Assembly (NCBI GenBank): GCA_040219575.1
Contig: JAVJSD010000120.1
Span: 186,001-250,000 of the forward strand
Direction: 5' to 3'
DNA length: 64,000 nucleotides
Source of the DNA: JAVJSD01 sp040219575
Lineage (GTDB): Bacteria; Planctomycetota; Planctomycetia; Pirellulales; Pirellulaceae
Shown here: positions 41,057-49,700 of the stretch, piece by piece
Position numbering within the stretch: the first letter of the stretch is position 1
How the letters are laid out: the number at the start of each line of letters is the position of its first letter
Program-made: the position numbers and the translations under genes
The notes under the pieces: generated by a model
Databases searched by the model: none
What the model saw: only the letters and a program-made list of their open reading frames with translations
What the model was told of the DNA's origin: nothing

Positions 41057-41086
41057 CGCCCTCAGTTCATCGGCCTCCCCAAGCTC

Positions 41087-41150
41087 GTAGCGGAATTCGC
41101 CAGAATTCCGATGAACGCGCACCTCTCGGAAGTCTGGCGACTTCCGCTAC
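41087..41150. repeat. Inverted pair of GTAG REP-like palindromes
   Basis: Left 41087-41110: GTAG, arm CGGAATTC, loop GCCA, arm GAATTCCG. Right 41127-41150, head on the minus strand: arm CGGAAGTC, loop TGGC, arm GACTTCCG, then CTAC. The TAG inside the right head is the stop codon of the minus-strand gene at 41147. The pair sits between convergent genes. Confidence 0.85.
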
Positions 41151-42193
41151 GAATGTCTTCTGGATTGCGGCAACGGCAGCGAGACCTCCATGCCGCTCTC
41201 GGCCGCGTGCAGCCCCGCTTCCAGAATCTCCTGCGCGTCGCGTCCGTGGCGGTCGTCGCACAGCGGCATGAACGGCTCGCCGGTCTTCAGGCAATGCACG
41301 AAATGGGCGGTCGCTGATCGCATCGAGGCGGGCGGATCGGGAACGTCCAGCGGAGCGCCGTCCGGATGCGCGTCGTCGGCCAGCAGCAACCGCCCCCCCA
41401 CGCGCGGCTCCATCATCAGCGTGCCCCGCGTGCCGTGAATCATCGTGATGTAGCTCGACAGGTTGCCGATCTGCGACCAGGAGCCTTCCGAAATCGCCAT
41501 CGCCCCGGGATACGACATCACCAGAATCCCGTTGTCCTCCACCAGGATGTCTTCCTTCACCAGCCGCCCGCTGACGCCCGTCACGCGGCTCGGCACGCCG
41601 AGAAACACGCGGGCCAGCAGCGCCCCGTAGCAGCAATAGTCGATCATCGCTCCGCCGCCGTTGCGCGAGGCGTCGAACAGCCAGTCGCAGAAGTATTCGC
41701 TGCAACCGAGCTCCTTCGGCCCGGCGTGCGCGGCGCGGTATTTCACCTGCCACAGGCGTCCCACATCGCCCCGCTGCACCACCGTCAGCGCGTGCTGCAT
41801 CTGCGGCCACCAGGCGAACGGCCAGTTAATCATCAACCGCACGTCGTGCCGCCGCGCCGTCGCCAACATCGCCTCGGCGCCGGCCAGCGAATGGGCCATC
41901 GGCTTCTCGACCATCGCCGGCAGCCCGCGGACCGCCGCTTCGGTGAACAGTTTTTCCCCGCCCGCGTTGTCGGCGAAGATGAACACCGCGTCGAGCCGCT
42001 CCTGATCGAGCATCGCCACGTCGTCGTCGTAGGTCGCGCAGCCGTGCGCCGCGCGAATTTTTTCCAGTAGCTGCGGATGATCATCGGCCGCCGCCGCGAG
42101 TTGCACGCCCTCGGTCTGCTTCAAGTCCTCGAGGTTCCCCCACGCGTGATCGTGCGACAAACCTAACACGCCGATTCGAAGAGTTTCGCTCAT
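41147..42193 (-). CDS. Gfo/Idh/MocA family oxidoreductase
   Basis: This is a 348-residue NAD(P)-dependent sugar or polyol dehydrogenase-like protein. It has an N-terminal Rossmann fold (LRIGVLGLSHDHAWGN) and the EKP motif in PAMVEKPMAHSLAG that contacts the nicotinamide. The C-terminal alpha/beta domain carries GGAMIDYCCYGALLARVFL. Substrate unknown, as is usual in the family. Its stop codon TAG lies inside a REP-like head. It is followed upstream by another family member on the same strand, separated by other palindromes. Confidence 0.9.
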   Translation of the reverse strand: MSETLRIGVLGLSHDHAWGNLEDLKQTEGVQLAAAADDHPQLLEKIRAAHGCATYDDDVAMLDQERLDAVFIFADNAGGEKLFTEAAVRGLPAMVEKPMAHSLAGAEAMLATARRHDVRLMINWPFAWWPQMQHALTVVQRGDVGRLWQVKYRAAHAGPKELGCSEYFCDWLFDASRNGGGAMIDYCCYGALLARVFLGVPSRVTGVSGRLVKEDILVEDNGILVMSYPGAMAISEGSWSQIGNLSSYITMIHGTRGTLMMEPRVGGRLLLADDAHPDGAPLDVPDPPASMRSATAHFVHCLKTGEPFMPLCDDRHGRDAQEILEAGLHAAESGMEVSLPLPQSRRHS

Positions 42194-42214
42194 GTTCGAT
42201 GTTCACCGTTTCTT

Positions 42215-42339
42215 GTAGGCCGCAACAACCGCAGGGCGTTGCGGCAGGAGCGCCGCTTGAGGTTGAGGCGCGACTGCGTGATTTCGTTAGCGCGGCGGCG
42301 GAGGATTGCCGGAACAGCGCACGGCTCGTTCCGGCCTAC
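42215..42339. repeat. Inverted pair of GTAGGCCG palindromes
   Basis: Left 42215-42245: GTAG, arm GCCGCAAC, 11-base loop, arm GTTGCGGC. Right 42308-42339, head on the minus strand: arm GCCGGAAC, 12-base loop, arm GTTCCGGC, then CTAC. Arms differ by a compensated base pair. The pair lies between the two Gfo/Idh/MocA genes. Confidence 0.7.
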
Positions 42340-42350
42340 GACTACGACGT

Positions 42351-42369
42351 CGGACGCTGGCAGCGTCCG
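42351..42369. repeat. GACGCTGGCAGCGTC palindrome, copy 1
   Basis: Arms CGGACGCT and AGCGTCCG flank GGC. A variant with arms CCGACGCT/AGCGTCGG is at 60338-60356, and both are followed by GCCACG. The copy lies 15 bases from the stop codon of the minus-strand gene at 42384. Confidence 0.6.
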
Positions 42370-42383
42370 CCACGGGAGACGTT

Positions 42384-43376
42384 TTACACCACCGCTTCCC
42401 ACTTGCCGGACTCGCCGCTGCGGAAGACCGCTTCGATCACCTTCATGTTGGCCACGCTGTCTTCGATCGGCGTGGGAACGTCGGTGTTCTCCAGTACGGC
42501 CCGCGAAAACAGATCGCCTTGAATCGTGTATTGATCGCAGACGTCGAGCACGATCTCTTCGGTCGCGCCGTCGTGCTCGTGCCACATCTTGCAGGGGCGG
42601 TCGGGCGGCGCGTTGAAGGGGATCTCGATCTCCACGCGTCCCCGATCGCCGTAGATGTTCACCCGCTGGTAGGGCGCAAGCTGCGTCGAGCAGGTGAAGG
42701 TCGCCGTTCCCTCGGCGAAATCGAGCACGGCCGACGTCAGGCGATCGGTCTTGAAGTTCGGGTCGCGCTCCACCACACCCAGCACGCGGCCCGGCTCGGC
42801 GTCGAAGATGAACCGCGACAGCGAGATCGGATAGCAGCCGATGTCCATCAGCGCTCCGCCGCCGATCTCCGCCTGGTTGCGGATGTTGCCCGGCTCGTCG
42901 TTGAAGTACGAGAAAAACGACTGAATCGTCCTCAGCGCGCCGACGCCGCCGGTGCGAACGATCTGTTGGGCCCGCCGCCACTGCGGATGATGGCGGTACA
43001 TGAAGGCCTCCATCACCTTCAGCTCCCCGTGGCTGCGGGCGGCATCGACCAGCTTTTGCCCTTCGGCCGAGGTCAGCGCGATCGGCTTTTCGCAGAGGAC
43101 GTGCTTGCCCGCGTCGATCGCCTGCAGCGAAAGCGGCACGTGCAGGTGATTCGGCAGCGGGTTGTAGATGGCTTCGATCTCCGGATCGGCCAACAACTCC
43201 TCGTAGGAACCGTACGCCTTGGCGATGCCCAGCGCGCCGGCGGCCTGCTGGGCCCGCTCCAGGTCGCGCGAGGCGATGGCGGCGATGTCGCACAACTCGC
43301 CCCGCTGCATGGCGGGGATCACCTTCTGCGTGCCGATGCGGGCGGTGGAAAGAACGCCCCAGCGTAGTTTTCTCAT
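42384..43376 (-). CDS. Gfo/Idh/MocA family oxidoreductase
   Basis: This is a 330-residue Rossmann-fold dehydrogenase starting MRKLRWGVLSTARIGTQKVI. The EKP-type motif is HVLCEKPIALTSAEGQ. The catalytic-domain segment GGGALMDIGCYPISLSRFIF has the conserved Asp-x-Gly-x-Tyr/His pattern of family members. It has no signal peptide, so it is cytosolic, unlike the many Tat-exported relatives in planctomycetes. It probably acts on a sugar derivative. The exact substrate is not inferable. Confidence 0.92.
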   Translation of the reverse strand: MRKLRWGVLSTARIGTQKVIPAMQRGELCDIAAIASRDLERAQQAAGALGIAKAYGSYEELLADPEIEAIYNPLPNHLHVPLSLQAIDAGKHVLCEKPIALTSAEGQKLVDAARSHGELKVMEAFMYRHHPQWRRAQQIVRTGGVGALRTIQSFFSYFNDEPGNIRNQAEIGGGALMDIGCYPISLSRFIFDAEPGRVLGVVERDPNFKTDRLTSAVLDFAEGTATFTCSTQLAPYQRVNIYGDRGRVEIEIPFNAPPDRPCKMWHEHDGATEEIVLDVCDQYTIQGDLFSRAVLENTDVPTPIEDSVANMKVIEAVFRSGESGKWEAVV

Positions 43377-43409
43377 CGATACCTCCGCGCCGTGTTCCTA
43401 GCCGTGTCC

Positions 43410-43515
43410 GCCCCAAGCCGACGACTCGACTCGTCGCGAATGGATATGTTCGCCCCAAGCCGACGACTTTGTCGTCGTGTTTCGCAAGGAAGCGACGGCG
43501 AAGCCGTCGGCTTGG
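43410..43515. repeat. Three CCAAGCCGACG palindromes
   Basis: Copies at 43410-43438 and 43452-43477 (plus) and 43491-43515 (minus). The arms are CGACGA/TCGTCG, CGACGAC/GTCGTCG and, on the minus strand, CGACGGC/GCCGTCG. Thus one base pair changes from A-T to G-C with pairing kept. The array fills the gap between two minus-strand genes. Confidence 0.75.
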
Positions 43516-43529
43516 CGAGACGTGGTCGC

Positions 43530-44771
43530 CTACTTCGTTTCGTTCCAATAGATTTTCACGTTGTGCGTCTGCCGGCCGACGGCGACGATGTCGGTGCGGC
43601 CGTCGCCGTTGAGATCGCCGGCGGCGAGGTCCTCGATCGCCACGCTGCCGGGATCGACGATCGTCCGTTTCCACTTCGTGCCCTGTTTGTTTTGCGGGTC
43701 GAAGATCCGCAGGCCGCGGCGATGTTCGTCGCTCAAGTCGTCGCGGACGCCGATGATCAACTCCTGCTCCTCGTCGTCGTCGAGGTTCGCGCACCACACG
43801 GCGTGCCCCCACTTGAGCTGATCGTCGAGCACCTGCCGATTCCACAGCCACTCTTCACCGTCCTTGGGCCGCGGCGCGTCGGGCCGCGTGTAGACGACCA
43901 CCTTGTTCCCGTGCCAGGGTTCGATGGTGGCGATGTAATCGCGGCCGCCGGAGAGCAGGCCGCGTTTGATCTCGCTCGCGCCGCGATAGGGCGACGACTC
44001 CTGATCGCCGACGCCGATGCGCGTGCGGCGCCACTTCCCGTCTTCGCCGCGCTCCAGCAGGTGCACGCCTTCGAAGCTGACCAGCAACAACTCCAACTTG
44101 CCGTCGCCGTTCAAATCGGTGGGCCACAGGTTGTGCGTTACGTGCAGGTCGTCGCTGATCACCTCCGGCGTCCACGGCCCTTTCACCGGATCCTCGGGGA
44201 TCTTGTAGGAGAGGATGCGGACGCCGTTCTCGGCGAACTCGGGCCGCGTGGTGTCGCGGCCCAGCAGCGGCGCCACGATCAACTCCTGGCGGCCGTCGCC
44301 GTCGAAATCCGCGAATCGCATGCGGTGCACCGTCGGCTCCTCGCCGATGGGGCGCAGCTTCCAGGGCTGGCCCGGCTTGGTGGGCGTGATCCATTGGATC
44401 GTGCCGCCCTGCTTGGGGTTCACCGTCCAATCGGCCCCCAGGGCGAAGTCGAGCCGGCCGTCGCCGTCGATGTCGCAGGGCGCGAAGCAGACGTTGTCGG
44501 TCTTGTCCGGAGCTTCGATCAGCACGTGCTCTTGCCAGTTGGGATTCTCCAGCCACAGGATCCGCTTGCTGTCGACGATGCAGATGTCGAGCCGGTCGTC
44601 GCCGTTCATGTCGATCAGCCGCACCGCGTAGCCGACCGTCAGCTTGGTCTCGAGTTCCTGCTCCCGCAATTGAATCTCGCCGGCCTCCAGCGAAGCGGTC
44701 CCCATCACTGCGAGGATGCACGCGACTATCAGCAACGGGGCGATCAGCGAACTGGCGAAGCGGCGGTTCAT
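43530..44771 (-). CDS. Secreted FG-GAP/VCBS-repeat protein
   Basis: This is 413 residues with a signal peptide (SSLIAPLLIVACILAVMGTA). At least six repeats contain calcium-loop motifs DxDGDGxxD: DMNGDDRLD, DIDGDGRLD, DFDGDGRQE, DLNGDGKLE and DLNGDGRTD. This is the FG-GAP/VCBS seven-bladed propeller seen in integrin alpha chains and many planctomycete exported proteins. It is probably a binding or structural protein. The ATG at 44771 is chosen because it directly precedes the signal peptide (MNRRFASSLIA). Confidence 0.85.
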   Translation of the reverse strand: MNRRFASSLIAPLLIVACILAVMGTASLEAGEIQLREQELETKLTVGYAVRLIDMNGDDRLDICIVDSKRILWLENPNWQEHVLIEAPDKTDNVCFAPCDIDGDGRLDFALGADWTVNPKQGGTIQWITPTKPGQPWKLRPIGEEPTVHRMRFADFDGDGRQELIVAPLLGRDTTRPEFAENGVRILSYKIPEDPVKGPWTPEVISDDLHVTHNLWPTDLNGDGKLELLLVSFEGVHLLERGEDGKWRRTRIGVGDQESSPYRGASEIKRGLLSGGRDYIATIEPWHGNKVVVYTRPDAPRPKDGEEWLWNRQVLDDQLKWGHAVWCANLDDDEEQELIIGVRDDLSDEHRRGLRIFDPQNKQGTKWKRTIVDPGSVAIEDLAAGDLNGDGRTDIVAVGRQTHNVKIYWNETK

Positions 44772-44937
44772 GGGGCGAGGCTCCAAGGCGCGTGGCGTTC
44801 TTTGCGGAAGCGACGTGTAGTAAACACCACGTCCGACCTTGCGGCAACACCCGGCGACCGGTTGCATGGAACGTCGATCCGCGCTCGTCGACGTGGGTCA
44901 TTCGACGATCGTAGGGCAGTGCCCGACGACGAGAATC

Positions 44938-45546
44938 CTATGTCCGGACCTGAAACACCATCTCCACCTCGACCGGAATTCCGCCGGGGAGCGAGCCCAT
45001 GCCGACGGCGCTGCGGGCGCCCTTGCCAGACTCGTCGCCGAAGATCTCGACCATCAGGTTGCTGCAGCCGTTGACGACCAACGGCTGGCTGGTGAAGTCG
45101 GCGGTGCAGTTGACCATGCCCAGCGTCTTGACGACGCGCTCCACACGGTCGAGGCTGCCCAGCGCCTCGCGCACGGCGGCCAGAATCCGCAGACCGCAAT
45201 GCCGGGCGGCCTGCTGCGCGGCCTCCAAATCGAGATCGCGGCCCACCTTGCCGACGATCGGCTCGCCGTCGACGCTGCCGGGGCCGTGTCCGGCGACGAA
45301 CAGCAACTGGCCGACCTGGACCGTGGGCACGTACACGTTGCGTGGCGGGGTTGTCGCGGGCAATTCAATTCCAAGTTTCCGAAGCCTGCCTTCGGCGGTG
45401 GCTTCTGGTGCCGGTTGAGCGAAGGCGGTCGGAGTGATGCGGCCCAACAGCGGCCAGGCGGCGCCCGCGGCGGCCCCGGCGGCGAAAAGCCCGGCGCTGG
45501 CGAGAAAACGGCGGCGGCTGGCGGTGCGAGCAGGTCGATCGGTCAT
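44938..45546 (-). CDS. Tat-exported RidA/YjgF family protein
   Basis: This is a 202-residue protein. The first 45 residues form a twin-arginine signal (SRRRFLASAGLFAAGAAAGA). The rest is a RidA fold (VGQLLFVAGHGPGSVDGEPI, DRVERVVKTLGMVNCTADFT, GIPVEVEMVF). RidA hydrolyses reactive enamine/imine intermediates in the cytosol. The conserved substrate-carboxylate Arg of classic RidA is not clear here, as in several other RidA subfamilies. Export by Tat is unusual for this family. It is divergent from the TPR-like gene. Confidence 0.8.
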   Translation of the reverse strand: MTDRPARTASRRRFLASAGLFAAGAAAGAAWPLLGRITPTAFAQPAPEATAEGRLRKLGIELPATTPPRNVYVPTVQVGQLLFVAGHGPGSVDGEPIVGKVGRDLDLEAAQQAARHCGLRILAAVREALGSLDRVERVVKTLGMVNCTADFTSQPLVVNGCSNLMVEIFGDESGKGARSAVGMGSLPGGIPVEVEMVFQVRT

Positions 45547-45639
45547 GGTGCGTCTCCCGGAGGTGCGAAGAAAGCGGCAAGGGTCGTCGGCTCGCCATTC
45601 TACTCGCTCGAACCGGCGTCGAGGACCGTCGCGTCGCCC

Positions 45640-45669
45640 TTGACGTAATTCTCATACGAGCCATATACT
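45640..45669 (+). promoter_or_regulatory. Candidate sigma-70 promoter
   Basis: TTGACG (45640-45645) and TATACT (45664-45669) with an 18-base spacer. The next start codon (45758) is about 80 bases downstream. It is the best match to a housekeeping promoter in the window. Confidence 0.65.
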
Positions 45670-45757
45670 TGCGCATCGCGCAACAAAGTCTCTCCCCCGC
45701 TGGTCGGTCCACCGCACCCGGTTGGTCTGGGCCGCCGCCACCCCCACGAGCAGTTCG

Positions 45758-46834
45758 ATGAAGAGCGAACGTCGACACGAGTTACAAACCAACGTCCTGG
45801 CCGACTGGATGGGACACCAGATCGACGCCGTCAAGCCGTACTGGCAGGTCATCGTCGGCGTGTTGGTGGGCGCGGTGCTGGTGGTGGTCGTCATCCTGGT
45901 GATGAACGCGCCCGGCTCCGGCGACAGCACGCCCTGGACTTCGCTGTTCACCGCCATCCAAAGCCCGGAGAAGGAAGACACCTTGCGGGCCGTGATCACG
46001 AAGAACCAGGGGACGACGCCCGGCTGGTACGCCAAGCTGGCGCTAACCGATCTGGAGGTGCAGCAGGGCCTGCGGATGCTGTACGTGGACCAGGGCGAGG
46101 CGAAAACGGTGCTCGAAGGCGCGCTGAAGGACTACCAGGATGTGGCCGACAACGCCGGCGACGCGTCGCTTCGCCGACGGGCCGAATGGGGCATCGCCAA
46201 GACCTACGAAGGCCTGGCCGGCACCTGGGACAAAGACGATCCGAAGCTGAAAAAGAACATCGCTACCGATCTGGAAAAGGCGGTCGCCGCCTATCGCAAG
46301 TTGGCGGAGGAGGACAAGGACTCGGCGGTCGGAAGCGAAGCGGAGCACAACCTCCGCCGCCTGATCGGCCCCGACGGCAAGATCCGCGGCTCGGTGATCG
46401 AAGTCTACACCGCGATCGCCGCTTACGAACCCAACCAGCAAGCCACGCCGCTCGACGCATCCGCGCTGCCCGAAGTGCCCGACCTCACCTTCCCCGGTCA
46501 GTTCTCGATCATTCCCGATGAAGAGCCCCAAGGCACCCCGGACAGCAGCACCCCGGACAGCAGCACGCCGGATAGCACGACTCCGGACCCGTCCAAGCCG
46601 GACGACGCGAAACCCGACGACGCAAAGCCGGACGACGCGAAACCGGAAGGCGGCAGCCCGGACGCCTCGCAGCCAAAGAGCGACCCAACGTCCGACACGC
46701 CCGGTGCGAAGGATACCACCGAGCCGAAAGCCCCCGCGACCGACAATTCCACGCCAAAGAACGACGGCGAGGCCAAACCGAAAGAAGGCGACGCTGCGTC
46801 GGAAGGTGACGCCGCCGCGCCCAAGAGCCAGTAG
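45758..46834 (+). CDS. Membrane-anchored TPR-like protein with acidic repeat tail
   Basis: This is 358 residues from MKSERRHELQTNVLADWMGH. A short cytosolic head and one membrane segment (VIVGVLVGAVLVVVVILVMN) precede a helical TPR-like domain (WYAKLALTDLEVQQGLRMLY, SLRRRAEWGIAKTYEGLAGT). The layout resembles YfgM-type proteins that sit beside the Sec translocon. The last 110 residues are a low-complexity tail with repeats PDSSTPDSST and PDDAKPDDAK. A good promoter lies upstream. The in-frame ATG at 45722 is less likely. Confidence 0.7.
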   Translation: MKSERRHELQTNVLADWMGHQIDAVKPYWQVIVGVLVGAVLVVVVILVMNAPGSGDSTPWTSLFTAIQSPEKEDTLRAVITKNQGTTPGWYAKLALTDLEVQQGLRMLYVDQGEAKTVLEGALKDYQDVADNAGDASLRRRAEWGIAKTYEGLAGTWDKDDPKLKKNIATDLEKAVAAYRKLAEEDKDSAVGSEAEHNLRRLIGPDGKIRGSVIEVYTAIAAYEPNQQATPLDASALPEVPDLTFPGQFSIIPDEEPQGTPDSSTPDSSTPDSTTPDPSKPDDAKPDDAKPDDAKPEGGSPDASQPKSDPTSDTPGAKDTTEPKAPATDNSTPKNDGEAKPKEGDAASEGDAAAPKSQ

Positions 46835-46840
46835 CGGTTT

Positions 46841-46920
46841 GATTTCAGATTGCAGATTTCAGATTGCAGAATGAATCGAGTGAGTCTGAACCATTCAATC
46901 TGAAATCTGAAATCTGCAAT
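46841..46920. repeat. ATTTCAGATTGCAG repeat block abutting a start codon
   Basis: GATTTCAGATTGCAG is repeated on the left side. The right side (46897-46920) has ATCTGAAATC-type repeats, so a 14-base arm GCAGATTTCAGATT is mirrored by AATCTGAAATCTGC at 46904-46917. The block ends 3 bases before the RluA start codon. Confidence 0.75.
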
Positions 46921-46923
46921 CCA

Positions 46924-47913
46924 ATGCCCCCCGCCTCCCCCACGCCGCCCTTCGAACTGCTCGTCGAGGCTGAGGACGAGGGGGTTCGCCTCGATGTCTG
47001 GCTGGCCGACAAGCTGTCGCGCTACAGCCGTGTACAACTGAGGCGGGCGATCTCGGCCGGCGGCGTCAAGATCGACGGCCACAGCACCAAGGTTGCGTAT
47101 CGGCTGCGCCCGGGGCAGCGGGTGACGATCGAGTTGCCCCAGCAGCCGCGCGAGTCGCCGGAGCCGGAAGAGGTTCCGCTCGAGATTCTTTTTGAAGACG
47201 ACGCGCTGGCCGTGGTGAACAAACCGTCGGGCATGGTGGTGCATCCCTCCAAGGGCCATTGGTCGGGCACGTTGACCGCCGCGCTCGCCTGGCACTTTGA
47301 AAACCTCAGCAGTTGCGGCGGTTCGGCGCGGCCGGGGATTGTGCACCGGCTCGACCGCGACACCAGCGGCGTGATCGTGGTGGCCAAGACCGACGAGGCC
47401 CACTTGGCGCTCGCCGCCCAGTTCGAGGCCCGCACCGTCGAAAAGGAGTACTTCGCGCTCGTCAAGGGAACGCCCGACCGGGACCACGACGTGGTGGAGC
47501 AGCCGATCGGCGCGCATCCACATCAGCGGGAGAAAATGGCGATCCGCGCCGACCACGCCACCAGCCGCGACGCTCGCACGCTGTTCGAAACGGCCGAGCG
47601 GTTCACCGGCTTCGCGGCGGTGCGGGCCTTTCCCAAAACGGGCCGCACGCATCAAATCCGCATCCACCTGGCGCACCTCGGCTATCCCGTATTGTGCGAC
47701 AAGCTGTACGGCGGCCGCTCCCGCATTACCGAGGGCGAACTGCGCGAGGGGCGTGAAGGGGGGGCGGTGGTGCTGGAGCGTCAGGCGCTGCACGCGCGAC
47801 GCTTGCGCCTGACCCATCCGCAAAGCGGCGAACCGTTGGAATGCGTCGCTCCGCTCCCCGCCGACATCCAGCACGCGCTGGATTGCCTGCGGCAGTGGCG
47901 AGCCAAGAAGTAG
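46924..47913 (+). CDS. RluA-family ribosomal/tRNA pseudouridine synthase
   Basis: This is 329 residues from MPPASPTPPFELLVEAEDEG. An N-terminal S4 RNA-binding domain (VRLDVWLADKLSRYSRVQLR) is followed by the RluA catalytic core. The signature VHRLDRDTSGVIVVAKT carries the catalytic Asp in HRLDRDTSG, and KTGRTHQIRIHLAHLGYP is also present. The S4 domain points to the RluD/RluC branch, which modifies 23S rRNA. The exact target is not determinable. The start lies directly after an ATCTGAAATC repeat with no Shine-Dalgarno. Confidence 0.92.
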   Translation: MPPASPTPPFELLVEAEDEGVRLDVWLADKLSRYSRVQLRRAISAGGVKIDGHSTKVAYRLRPGQRVTIELPQQPRESPEPEEVPLEILFEDDALAVVNKPSGMVVHPSKGHWSGTLTAALAWHFENLSSCGGSARPGIVHRLDRDTSGVIVVAKTDEAHLALAAQFEARTVEKEYFALVKGTPDRDHDVVEQPIGAHPHQREKMAIRADHATSRDARTLFETAERFTGFAAVRAFPKTGRTHQIRIHLAHLGYPVLCDKLYGGRSRITEGELREGREGGAVVLERQALHARRLRLTHPQSGEPLECVAPLPADIQHALDCLRQWRAKK

Positions 47914-47926
47914 CACGCCGGCTCGG

Positions 47927-49636
47927 TTATTTCTTCGCCTTGTTGTTTTTGGTCTGCGGATTGAGCGGCAGGACGTTAGCCCGCTCGGCCCAGGCCCGCC
48001 ACTTGGCGGCGAGTTGCTCGACGCGCTGCGGCTCTTTCGGCGCGAGATCGTTCTGCTCACTGCGATCGTGGGCGATGTTGTACAGCTCCCACGGCCCTTT
48101 CGCGCCCTTGGCGACCAGCTTCCAGTCGCCGACGCGAATCGCGCGATTGCCCTCATGCTCCCAGTAGATCGCGTCGCGCTCGATCGGCTGGCCCTGGAAG
48201 GCGGGCGCGAGGCTCTTGCCCTCCATCGGCTTGATCTTGTTTCCGTCGTGGAACGTCGTGGGATACTCCGCGCCGGAGACATCCACCGCCGTGGCCATCA
48301 GGTCGATCAGGTGGCTGGGCGTCGTTTCCAGTTCGCCATGTCGCTTGACCTTGGCGGGCCAGTGCACGATCAGCGGCGTGGAGATGCCCCCTTCGTGCAC
48401 CCAGTGCTTGTATTCACGGAACGGCGTGTTGGAGACCGTGGCCCAACCCCGCCCGTAGCCGATGGCGGTGTCGGCGGGGCCGGCCATCGAGCCCTTGCCG
48501 GTCCGCATCTTGAAGCCGTCGCGGCTCTGGCTGGGCGTCATCGCGTTTTGAATGAAATCGTCGGCCAGCGGGGCGAGTTCCGCCGCGGCGGCCCGCGCTC
48601 GTCCGACGCCGCCGCGTCCATAGCCTTCGGCGCAGCCGCCGTTGTCCTGAAAGAAGCAGATCAGCGTGTTCTCGAGTTGGCCCGTCTCTTGGAGCGCCTT
48701 GACGATCCGGCCGACGCCCTGGTCCATGCTGTCGATCATGGCGGCGTAGACCTCCATGTTGCGGATGTCCCAGTCGAGATATTTCGTCTCCTTCCAGTCG
48801 TCGGAGATCGGCCAGTTGACGGTCGCGCGCTCGTCGATCAACCCGAGCTCCAGCATCCGCCGATAGCGGGCGTCGCGGACGGCCTGGTAGCCGGCGTCGT
48901 ACTTGCCCTGGTACTTCTTGATGTCGCGCTCCAGGGCGTGCATCGGCCAATGCGCCGCGGTGTAGGCCACGTACATGAAGAACGGCTGGTCGCCGGTCTG
49001 CTGATGATGCTCGCGGATGAATCGCGTGGCGTGGTCGCTGATGGCGTGCGTGTAGTAGAACTGCTCCGGCTTGTACTCCGGGTCGGCGTAGGGTGAGATG
49101 AACTCGTTGTCGCGGGTGAGCGTGTTGGGGTCGAAGAAGCTGCCCGCGCCGTGGATCGTGCCGTAGAAGCGGTCGAAGCCCCGCTGCCGCGGCCAGTTGG
49201 CCTTGTCGTATTCGCCTTGCGGATTGATCTTCTGCGTCACGTGCCACTTGCCGGCCATGTAGGTGCGATAGCCGGCCGAGCCCAGCACCTCGGCGAGCGT
49301 CACGCAGTTGCGATTCAGCTCGCCTCGATAACCGTCGTAGCCGCGGTCGTTCATCATGTGCCCGACGCCCGCCTGGTGTGGGTAGAGGCCCGTCAGCAGA
49401 CAGGCCCTTGTGGGACAGCAACGGGCCGTGTTGTAGAACTGCGTGAAGCGCACGCCGTCGGCCGCCAGCGCGTCGAGATTCGGCGTGTCGATCTCGGAAC
49501 CGTAGCAGCCGATGTCGGAGAATCCCATGTCATCCGACATGATGTAGATGATGTTCGGCCGCTCGGCCGCGAAGGCGCCCGAAAGCAGGCAACCGGCGGC
49601 CAGCGCCGCCAACAACAGATACCAACGAGAGAACAT
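47927..49636 (-). CDS. Secreted arylsulfatase (Cys type)
   Basis: This is 569 residues with a signal peptide (WYLLLAALAAGCLLSGAFAA). Sulfatase family S1 features in order: metal ligands in IIYIMSDDMGFSDIG, the formylglycine motif C-C-P-T-R in NTARCCPTRACLLTG, AGKWH, DNGG and EGGISTP. The Cys means activation by a formylglycine-generating or anaerobic maturase enzyme. It hydrolyses sulfate esters outside the cytoplasm, probably on polysaccharides or other sulfated compounds. It is one of three sulfatases in the window. The ATG 49636 start directly precedes the signal peptide. Confidence 0.95.
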   Translation of the reverse strand: MFSRWYLLLAALAAGCLLSGAFAAERPNIIYIMSDDMGFSDIGCYGSEIDTPNLDALAADGVRFTQFYNTARCCPTRACLLTGLYPHQAGVGHMMNDRGYDGYRGELNRNCVTLAEVLGSAGYRTYMAGKWHVTQKINPQGEYDKANWPRQRGFDRFYGTIHGAGSFFDPNTLTRDNEFISPYADPEYKPEQFYYTHAISDHATRFIREHHQQTGDQPFFMYVAYTAAHWPMHALERDIKKYQGKYDAGYQAVRDARYRRMLELGLIDERATVNWPISDDWKETKYLDWDIRNMEVYAAMIDSMDQGVGRIVKALQETGQLENTLICFFQDNGGCAEGYGRGGVGRARAAAAELAPLADDFIQNAMTPSQSRDGFKMRTGKGSMAGPADTAIGYGRGWATVSNTPFREYKHWVHEGGISTPLIVHWPAKVKRHGELETTPSHLIDLMATAVDVSGAEYPTTFHDGNKIKPMEGKSLAPAFQGQPIERDAIYWEHEGNRAIRVGDWKLVAKGAKGPWELYNIAHDRSEQNDLAPKEPQRVEQLAAKWRAWAERANVLPLNPQTKNNKAKK

Positions 49637-49700
49637 GGGAGAGATCTTTCCGTTGAAGTTCGTTCGCTTGCAGATTTCGAGGGAGGGTCGCGATTTCATT

